6,618 bases of DNA from Candidatus Marinamargulisbacteria bacterium SCGC AAA071-K20 (GTDB lineage: Bacteria > Margulisbacteria > Marinamargulisbacteria > GCA-2716485 > AAA071-K20), in the NCBI GenBank assembly GCA_003265975.1, contig QFBU01000068.1, positions 1 through 6,618 on the forward strand, in the 5' to 3' direction. The position numbers and the translations under genes are program-made. Shown in pieces: positions 3,934-6,618 of the stretch. Below the pieces are notes generated by a model that worked only from the letters and a program-made list of their open reading frames with translations, ran no database searches and was not told where the DNA came from. Within the stretch, counting starts at the first letter, position 1. Every line of letters starts with the position of its first letter.

Positions 3934-5391
3934 ATGAAAACAGCAGTCCAATTAAGTAAAGAATTAAGAGCCCGTGAAATTACAGCTACCTCTCTTATTG
4001 AGTCTACTTACAAAAATATTGAGAGTACTGACGATAAAATAAACGCCTATATGACCTTGTTGAAAGAGCGCGCGCTTGAACAAGCTGCTCAGGTAGATAA
4101 ACAATTTGATAAAGGAAATGAACTTTCTCCACTAGCCGGAATTCCAATTGCTATTAAAGACAATATTTGTATAAAAGATACACGTACTACGTGTAGTTCT
4201 AAAATGCTTGAAAACTATATTTCTCCTATTACATCAGGGGCAGCACAACGTTGTTTAGACGCCGGTATTATTCCGGTAGGAAAAGCCAATATGGATGAAT
4301 TTGCTATGGGAAGTTCTACCGAAAACTCTGCCTATTTTACCTCTAAAAACCCTTGGGATTTAGACTATACTCCTGGCGGGTCATCAGGCGGGTCTGCTGC
4401 TACTGTTGCTGCTGGGCAAGTTCCACTTGCTTTGGGGTCTGACACAGGTGGATCTGTAAGACAGCCTGCGTCATTTTGTGGTGTAGTTGGTGCTAAGCCT
4501 TCGTATGGAAGAGTGTCTCGTTATGGTCTTGTTGCTTTTGCGTCCTCATTAGACCAAATTGGCCCCGTCACTAGAACTGTAGAAGACACAGCTCACCTAT
4601 TAAATGTTATTTGTGGGCACGACAAACGTGACGCAACATCGTTAGACCTTGAGGTTCCAGACTTCACAGCTACTCTTAATCAAGACATAAAGGGTTTAAA
4701 GTTTGCCATACCTAATGAACTAATGTCTGACATTATTTCTGACGATATTAAAGAAAAAGTAATGGATGCTCTTGAAGTTATTAAAGCACAGGGCGCTACT
4801 TTTGATTTTGTTTCGATGGATTCTTTAAAAGCGTCTATTGCTACTTATTATATTCTCGCCCCTGCAGAAGCGTCTGCTAATTTGTCACGTTTTGATGGTG
4901 TGAGATATACAAATAGAGCCGATGACATTAGTAATTTAAAAGACATGTATACCAAAACTAGAGGCGAAGGGTTTGGCGCAGAAGTAAAACGTCGAATTAT
5001 TTTGGGAACGTATGTACTAAGTTCTGGTTACTATGATGCCTTTTATTTAAAAGCCCAGAAAGCACGAACCTTAATTAAAAACGACTTCAATAAGATATTT
5101 GATAAATACGATGCTATTTTGAGTCCAACGACTCCAACAACATCATTTAAATTTGGCGAGAAAGACAAAGATCCTATTAAATTATATATGTGTGACATTG
5201 CTACAATTCCTGCCAATATGGCTGGCTTACCTGGTATGAACGTACCGTGTGGATTTTCTAATAACGGAATGCCAATTGGTTTTCAGATTGTTACAAAAGC
5301 CTTAGACGAAGCAACGATGCTTAGAATTGGTCATAGATATCAACAAGTTACAGACTTTCATTTAAAAAATCCGGAGATGAATTATGTCTAA
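3934..5391 (+). CDS. gatA: Aspartyl/glutamyl-tRNA amidotransferase subunit A (glutaminase)
   Basis: 485 residues, full length for GatA. It hydrolyses glutamine and passes the ammonia to GatB, where Glu-tRNA(Gln) and/or Asp-tRNA(Asn) is amidated. It belongs to the amidase-signature family, and the Ser-cisSer-Lys triad is complete: Lys75 in GIPIAIKDN, Ser150 in TPGGSSGGS and the nucleophile Ser174 in GSDTGGSVRQPA, with spacing as in characterised GatA proteins. The C-terminal part carries LPGMNVPCG and GMPIGFQIV, usual for the family. It starts 10 nt after the gatC stop with a weak AGG upstream, and its end overlaps gatB by 8 bases, so the three subunits are made from one transcript. Nothing is missing or odd. 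Confidence 0.98.
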   Translation: MKTAVQLSKELRAREITATSLIESTYKNIESTDDKINAYMTLLKERALEQAAQVDKQFDKGNELSPLAGIPIAIKDNICIKDTRTTCSSKMLENYISPITSGAAQRCLDAGIIPVGKANMDEFAMGSSTENSAYFTSKNPWDLDYTPGGSSGGSAATVAAGQVPLALGSDTGGSVRQPASFCGVVGAKPSYGRVSRYGLVAFASSLDQIGPVTRTVEDTAHLLNVICGHDKRDATSLDLEVPDFTATLNQDIKGLKFAIPNELMSDIISDDIKEKVMDALEVIKAQGATFDFVSMDSLKASIATYYILAPAEASANLSRFDGVRYTNRADDISNLKDMYTKTRGEGFGAEVKRRIILGTYVLSSGYYDAFYLKAQKARTLIKNDFNKIFDKYDAILSPTTPTTSFKFGEKDKDPIKLYMCDIATIPANMAGLPGMNVPCGFSNNGMPIGFQIVTKALDEATMLRIGHRYQQVTDFHLKNPEMNYV

Positions 5392-6618
5392 GTATGAAAC
5401 GGTCATTGGAATTGAAGTCCATGCTCAATTAAAAACAAAAACAAAATTGTTCGGTTCGTCTTCTACAAAGTTTGGAGATGCCCCTAATTCTAATATAGAT
5501 CCAGTTTGTTTGGGCTTACCCGGCGCATTGCCTGTATTAAACAAAGAAGCGGTACGTATGGCTGTAATGGCTGGCTTAGCGCTTAACTGTAAGATTAGAA
5601 ACACGTCTGTATTTTCACGTAAAAACTATTTTTACCCTGACTTACCTAAAGGCTATCAAATAAGTCAGTTCGACAAACCTATTTGTGAAGACGGTTATTT
5701 AGACATCGAAGTGAATGGCGAAACCAAACGAATTGGAATTACCCGAATTCATATGGAAGAAGACGCAGGGAAGTTGGTTCATCAAGGTGCCGACTCTATA
5801 GCTGGATCTACTCATAGCCACGTCGACTTAAATAGAGCAGGAACTCCGTTAATTGAGATAGTTTCGGAACCAGATATAAGAACAGCAGAAGAAGCAAAAG
5901 CCTACGTGGAAGCACTTCGACAAATTGTTCAGCATATTGGTGTATGTGATGGAAATATGGATGAAGGTAGTATGCGAGCCGATTCCAATGTGTCTATTCG
6001 ACTAAAAGGTGCTAAGGAATTTGGAACACGAACAGAATGTAAGAACTTGAATTCGTTTAGAAGTTTAGAGCGATCCATTAATGTAGAACGAGCGCGTCAG
6101 GAAGAACTCATAGAAGCTGGCGGCGAAGTTATTCAAGAAACACGTAACTATGACGATACAACTCAAAAAACAAGTTCTCTTAGAAGCAAAGAAGACGCTC
6201 ATGATTATCGATATTTTCCTGAACCGGACCTTCCACCATTAGTATTAACTCAAAAATATGTGGATGACATTAAAGCGACATTGCCTGAATTACCAAAAGC
6301 AAAAATTTTACGTTATAAAAACGATTTTGGATTAAGTGACTTTGACTGCAAGGTTTTAATTGGTGATGTGACAATTGATACTTATTTTGGTGAGTGTATT
6401 ACAAATAAAGATGGAAGTTCTGAAAAAGAACTTTGTAAATGGATAGTAGGCGACTTTAATGCCTTACTTAAAGAAACTGAAGACGATTTTGGTTCTACAA
6501 AAGTAAAACCTCAGCAGTTGGTTTCTTTAGTGTCCCTTATAGAAAAGGGTACAATTTCTGGAAAAATGGCCAAAGAGATTTTAGAGAAAATGGTAAAAAC
6601 AGGGGATGATCCACAGGC
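5384..6618 (+). CDS. gatB: Aspartyl/glutamyl-tRNA amidotransferase subunit B (3' end beyond the window)
   Basis: 411 codons of an expected 475 or so; the frame is open to the last base. GatB binds the mischarged tRNA, phosphorylates the carboxyl side chain using ATP and amidates it with ammonia from GatA. Visible features: YETVIGIEVHAQL (4-16), YFYPDLPKGYQISQ (82-95), HMEEDAGKL (123-131), the GatB signature DLNRAGTPLIEIVSEPD (148-164), the RADSNVS stretch (198-204), TECKNLNSF (217-225) and DYRYFPEPDLPPL (274-286). His13 and the acidic residues at 125-127 fall where the kinase-site metal is bound in characterised GatB. From about residue 300 the helical tail domain begins and is cut by the window end. 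The ATG overlaps the gatA stop (ATGTCTAA), with GGAG 7 nt upstream, which fixes the start. Confidence 0.97.
   Translation, partial: MSKYETVIGIEVHAQLKTKTKLFGSSSTKFGDAPNSNIDPVCLGLPGALPVLNKEAVRMAVMAGLALNCKIRNTSVFSRKNYFYPDLPKGYQISQFDKPICEDGYLDIEVNGETKRIGITRIHMEEDAGKLVHQGADSIAGSTHSHVDLNRAGTPLIEIVSEPDIRTAEEAKAYVEALRQIVQHIGVCDGNMDEGSMRADSNVSIRLKGAKEFGTRTECKNLNSFRSLERSINVERARQEELIEAGGEVIQETRNYDDTTQKTSSLRSKEDAHDYRYFPEPDLPPLVLTQKYVDDIKATLPELPKAKILRYKNDFGLSDFDCKVLIGDVTIDTYFGECITNKDGSSEKELCKWIVGDFNALLKETEDDFGSTKVKPQQLVSLVSLIEKGTISGKMAKEILEKMVKTGDDPQ

Noticed and set aside
3739..3951. 70-codon minus-strand open frame
   Set aside because: Antisense to gatC and the start of gatA, both certain.

Overview
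The window looks like a piece of an AT-rich Gram-negative bacterial chromosome, probably proteobacterial. The evidence is the outer-membrane type lipoprotein signals, a porin-like beta-barrel protein, sigma70-type TATAAT promoters (not the Bacteroidetes TAnnTTTG type) and the gene order gatC-gatA-gatB. The genus cannot be told from the sequence. A GatCAB amidotransferase means that Gln-tRNA and/or Asn-tRNA is made by the indirect transamidation route.

Layout. Positions 1-129 are the remnant of an IS6-family insertion sequence, with a transposase N-terminal fragment and a terminal inverted repeat. Next come a short unidentified open frame (117-368) and a four-gene envelope and redox block. On the minus strand lie a DUF5777-type beta-barrel protein (1625-891) and, overlapping its end, a DOMON-domain lipoprotein (900-331). 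Facing away from them, only 21 bp from the barrel gene, is a YceI-family periplasmic protein (1647-2183). After about 660 bp without a convincing gene comes an azurin-like copper lipoprotein (2883-3311) with a clear intrinsic terminator. Positions 3366-3570 are a second IS6-family remnant in the opposite orientation to the first. 55 bp at window start recur at 3429-3483 as an inverted copy with one mismatch. The rest (3639-6618) is gatC, gatA and the first 411 codons of gatB, a compact housekeeping operon that runs off the end.

How it fits together. The block between the IS remnants encodes only exported proteins: a predicted b-haem DOMON lipoprotein, an outer-membrane barrel of unknown function, a YceI lipocalin-like carrier (relatives bind polyisoprenoids or quinones) and a type-1 copper protein. 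Together they could form an envelope electron-transfer or redox-stress module, and the two IS remnants suggest that it arrived or was rearranged as a unit. The function is inference; the architecture is visible in the sequence.

Two regulatory points stand out. The 21-bp gap between the barrel and yceI genes contains one symmetric TATTATA/TATAATA element that can serve as the -10 for both directions, with predicted starts 18 bp apart and nearly or fully leaderless mRNAs. The gatC promoter is also an extended -10 element placing the transcript start about 3 nt before the ATG, and it lies inside a perfect 9-bp inverted repeat whose right arm ends in the gatC start codon.
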